A DNA stretch of 7,380 nucleotides from Spirochaetia bacterium (GTDB lineage: Bacteria; Spirochaetota; Spirochaetia; DTKZ01): the NCBI GenBank assembly GCA_031270615.1, contig JAISXE010000246.1, positions 1 through 7,380 of the forward strand, given 5' to 3'. Positions 6,228 to 7,380 of the stretch are shown here, piece by piece (the first letter of the stretch is position 1; each line of letters begins with the position of its first letter). The notes under the pieces are model-generated. The model was given only the letters and a program-made list of their open reading frames with translations. It was not told the DNA's origin and made no database searches. The position numbers were made by a program, and so were the translations under genes.

Positions 6228-6905
6228 TTAGTCAGGTTCAAACAGAAAGTTTTCCTGGACATTCGCCGAGGCCGGAGGATCATACTTAAAACGCGCGTCG
6301 GGAATATTCTGGTTAATCCTGATATCCTCAAAATTGAACTGGATTTTCTGATAACCCACTGTTACCGCGTCAATCCTGCATATCATGTTCTGGCTGTTCA
6401 CCGAAAGAACCATTTCCCGGAAACCTTCGGAGTTCGTGCGCCAGGTAAGCTTGAGCTTCGTCACCATAAGGGAAGACCCCGGGTCCAGCGGGACCTTGCC
6501 CGGCCCCTCAAGAAAGGCCATATAATAGTTCCTCTTCAGCAGCGCCAGCCCCTGCTTGCCCGCCATCGACGGAACCGCCCCCGCAGCGCGCCTTCTGAGG
6601 GTCTGCGACATGATAACGCGGTAAAGCGGGATATACACCGTCAGCTTGCTGCCGTCCGTCACCAAAACCTGCTCCGCCGGACTCGTGAAATCGATACGCA
6701 GGAGGTTGGGCGACTTGTAGTAGAGAGTGCCGCCCATGGCCTCTTTTTCCTGGATAATCGTGGCCTTCGCCACATAGTCCCGCACCTCCCCGTAGACCTC
6801 CGAAACCTGATCGAAAAAATTCTCCGCGGTCAGAATCTCCTGGGCCGCGAGGGGCAGGCCGCACAACAGAACACCCGCGATTATAAAAAAAAGGTTTTTC
6901 CTCAA
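6228..6905 (-). CDS. lolA: LolA-like periplasmic outer-membrane lipoprotein carrier
   Basis: A 225-residue protein with an N-terminal signal (RKN, then hydrophobic LFFIIAGVLLCGLPLA; cleavage probably near LAA-QE, residues 20-22). LLC at 13-15 gives only a poor lipobox, so a soluble periplasmic protein is more likely than a lipoprotein. The mature part matches the LolA fold: GTLYYKSPNLLRIDF (59-73), PAEQVLVTDGSKLTVYIP (76-93) and a C-terminal DARFKYDPP segment. LolA ferries lipoproteins from the inner-membrane Lol transporter across the periplasm. The start is TTG at 6905; no ATG precedes it in frame and an in-frame TAA lies about six codons upstream. A Shine-Dalgarno match AAGGAAG (6922-6916) stands ten bases away. 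It is the first gene of the lolA-rodZ-rimO unit with a promoter candidate at 6952-6981. The identity rests on motifs rather than an alignment. Confidence 0.85.
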   Translation of the reverse strand: MRKNLFFIIAGVLLCGLPLAAQEILTAENFFDQVSEVYGEVRDYVAKATIIQEKEAMGGTLYYKSPNLLRIDFTSPAEQVLVTDGSKLTVYIPLYRVIMSQTLRRRAAGAVPSMAGKQGLALLKRNYYMAFLEGPGKVPLDPGSSLMVTKLKLTWRTNSEGFREMVLSVNSQNMICRIDAVTVGYQKIQFNFEDIRINQNIPDARFKYDPPASANVQENFLFEPD

Positions 6906-6915
6906 AGTTTTGCAA

Positions 6916-6922
6916 CTTCCTT
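6916..6922 (-). promoter_or_regulatory. Ribosome binding site supporting the TTG start of lolA
   Basis: AAGGAAG on the minus strand, ten bases before TTG at 6905. A second TTG at 6915-6913, directly next to this site, opens a different frame with no family match, so it is too close and not used. The spacing is at the long end of normal. Confidence 0.6.
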
Positions 6923-6932
6923 ATGAATCCGT

Positions 6933-6948
6933 TACCAAACGTTTGCTA
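6933..6948 (-). promoter_or_regulatory. Operator-like dyad, LacI/PurR type, in front of lolA
   Basis: Minus strand TAGCAAACGTTTGGTA is a 16-base dyad with a perfect CAAACGTTTG core (6936-6945) and one mismatched pair. The central CG and the AAACGTTT core are typical of LacI-family operators; 11 consecutive bases (GCAAACGTTTG) agree with the E. coli PurR consensus ACGCAAACGTTTGCGT. It covers the predicted transcription start (about 6945), a position suited to repression. The regulator is not in the window. Confidence 0.45.
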
Positions 6949-6951
6949 TAG

Positions 6952-6981
6952 AAGGTAAAAGAAAACAAAGGGATTTGTCAA
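6952..6981 (-). promoter_or_regulatory. Candidate sigma-70-type promoter of the lolA-rodZ-rimO operon
   Basis: A perfect -35 box TTGACA (6981-6976) is followed after 18 bases by TACCTT (6957-6952), a weak -10. TTACCT at 17-base spacing is the alternative. The predicted start near 6945 leaves a leader of about 40 bases before the lolA TTG. The spacer is T-rich. No better promoter is seen in the 475 bases upstream of lolA. Confidence 0.55.
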
Positions 6982-7016
6982 GAGCGCGGCGCAGGATAAA
7001 CGCATAGGGTTTTTTT

Positions 7017-7047
7017 AACCACGGACAGCCGCAGACAGGCACGGATT
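7017..7047 (+). repeat. ACCAC-type dispersed repeat copy (plus orientation)
   Basis: The stretch begins AACCACGGACAGCC, continues GCAGACAGGCACGGATT, and shows the purine-rich CAC/GGA spacing of the family. It lies in the gene-free region 6906-7380 and faces the copy at 7064-7096 in inverted orientation. Confidence 0.55.
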
Positions 7048-7063
7048 AACTTGTTGCTTCTTA

Positions 7064-7096
7064 CCGTCAGTGTGGTCAGTGGTTTTCTTCTCCGGC
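7064..7096 (-). repeat. ACCAC-type repeat copy matching the rimO end
   Basis: On the minus strand it reads GCCGG, AGAAGAA, AACCACTGACCACACTGACGG. It matches the sequence at the rimO stop codon (3716-3751) in order and content: 18 of 20 bases over CGTCAGTGTGGTCAGTGGTT on the plus strand, then TTCTTCT and CCGGC, with a 3-base and a 1-base indel. Confidence 0.75.
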
Positions 7097-7190
7097 TGAA
7101 TGGTTGCCCTCTTTTTTTGCTTTTTTCCAAGCCGGTCGTTTAGGGCCTATCCTTAAATAATTCCCCGCCTTGCGCAACAGAAGTAAGAGA

Positions 7191-7242
7191 AACCACAGAC
7201 CTCGCTGACCACACGGCACGGACCACACGGACAGATTTTTTT
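7191..7242 (+). repeat. ACCAC-type repeat copy with three ACCACA words
   Basis: ACCACA occurs at 7192-7197, 7208-7213 and 7222-7227 (steps of 16 and 14 bases), followed by CGGACAGA and seven T. This is the most complete tandem form of the repeat in the window. No gene lies near enough on the right to show what it follows. Confidence 0.65.
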
Positions 7243-7295
7243 CAATAGAGTTGTTTAGAAACCACTGTCAACAAGTTAAGAAAAAGATGTGCGCC

Positions 7296-7319
7296 TTTTT
7301 GGCGCTCCCGCGCCAAAAA
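7296..7319. repeat. Perfect palindromic hairpin, TTTTTGGCGC / GCGCCAAAAA
   Basis: Ten-base arms with a TCCC loop. The T tract is on the 5' side and the A tract on the 3' side for both strands, the reverse of an intrinsic terminator. The CGC-TCCC-GCG centre also occurs in the hairpin at 3616-3629. Confidence 0.85.
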
Positions 7320-7340
7320 CCCGGGTTGCATGGGCGAGCA

Positions 7341-7375
7341 GTATTTTTGTATCCGCGTAGCGGATACAAAAATAC
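7341..7375. repeat. Perfect 16-bp inverted repeat with 3-base loop
   Basis: GTATTTTTGTATCCGC (7341-7356), loop GTA, then the exact complement (7360-7375). Arms of 16 bases without a mismatch are far beyond chance. It has the same T-first, A-last design as the palindromes at 3494-3516 and 7296-7319 and starts 21 bases after the latter. Confidence 0.9.
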
Positions 7376-7380
7376 GACCA

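Larger units (their letters stand above)
7046..7279. repeat. Inverted-repeat pair enclosing 212 bases of repeat-rich DNA
   Basis: TTAACTTGTTG at 7046-7056 is exactly complementary to CAACAAGTTAA at 7269-7279. The matched arms do not extend further. They enclose two ACCAC-type repeats and no gene. This could be the outline of a very small non-autonomous element or a coincidence in AT-rich sequence; no target-site duplication is evident. Confidence 0.4.

Noticed and set aside
6267..6905. LolA as a lipoprotein via the LLC motif at residues 13-15
   Set aside because: Leucine before the cysteine is atypical for a lipobox, and the hydrophobic core continues past the cysteine to an LAA-Q cleavage site.
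7248..7271. Second minus-strand promoter (TTGACA at 7271-7266, TATTGA 18 bases on)
   Set aside because: The -10 matches only three consensus bases and no gene starts within 300 bases; the promoter at 6952-6981 is closer to lolA.
7296..7375. Tandem intrinsic terminators of a gene to the right
   Set aside because: In both palindromes the T tract precedes and the A tract follows the GC core on either strand, the opposite of what termination needs.

Overview
The window holds five genes, all read on the minus strand, from a GC-rich bacterium. In transcription order (right to left) they are a LolA-type periplasmic lipoprotein carrier, a RodZ-like membrane protein with a helix-turn-helix, the S12 methylthiotransferase rimO, leucyl-tRNA synthetase leuS, and the first 308 codons of an M24-family metallopeptidase that runs off the left edge. 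The protein sequences and intergenic repeats look like a spirochaete of the Treponema group, possibly one of the GC-rich gut lineages. That placement is recognition without a search, at about 65% confidence. LolA plus an inner-membrane RodZ implies a two-membrane cell in any case.

Layout from left to right: 1-924 is the partial M24 peptidase. 925-964 is a short gap containing an ACCAC-type repeat fragment. 965-3385 is leuS. 3386-3726 is a 341-base gap with a G-rich tract, a heptamer repeat, a T/A palindrome, a weak terminator candidate and a run of GC-rich stem-loops. 3727-5097 is rimO. 5097-6212 is the rodZ-like gene, whose TGA overlaps the rimO ATG by one base. 6228-6905 is lolA, with a TTG start. 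6906-7380 is a gene-free region carrying a promoter and operator candidate for lolA, three copies of the ACCAC-type dispersed repeat, an 11-base inverted-repeat pair and two perfect palindromes.

lolA, rodZ and rimO form a tight operon (15-base gap, then a 1-base overlap), with a TTGACA-containing promoter in front of lolA. leuS and the M24 peptidase form a second unit with a 40-base gap. The themes are envelope maintenance (lipoprotein transport, cell-shape scaffold) and translation (ribosomal protein modification, tRNA charging, peptide turnover).

I see no defence island, mobile-element gene, CRISPR array or RNA gene, and no convincing undescribed multi-gene system. The points worth a second look are smaller: a nine-G tract in rodZ that could switch the periplasmic part off by slippage, a dispersed repeat that supplies the rimO stop codon, a LacI/PurR-like operator over the predicted lolA transcription start, and three palindromes whose T and A tracts have the wrong polarity to be terminators.
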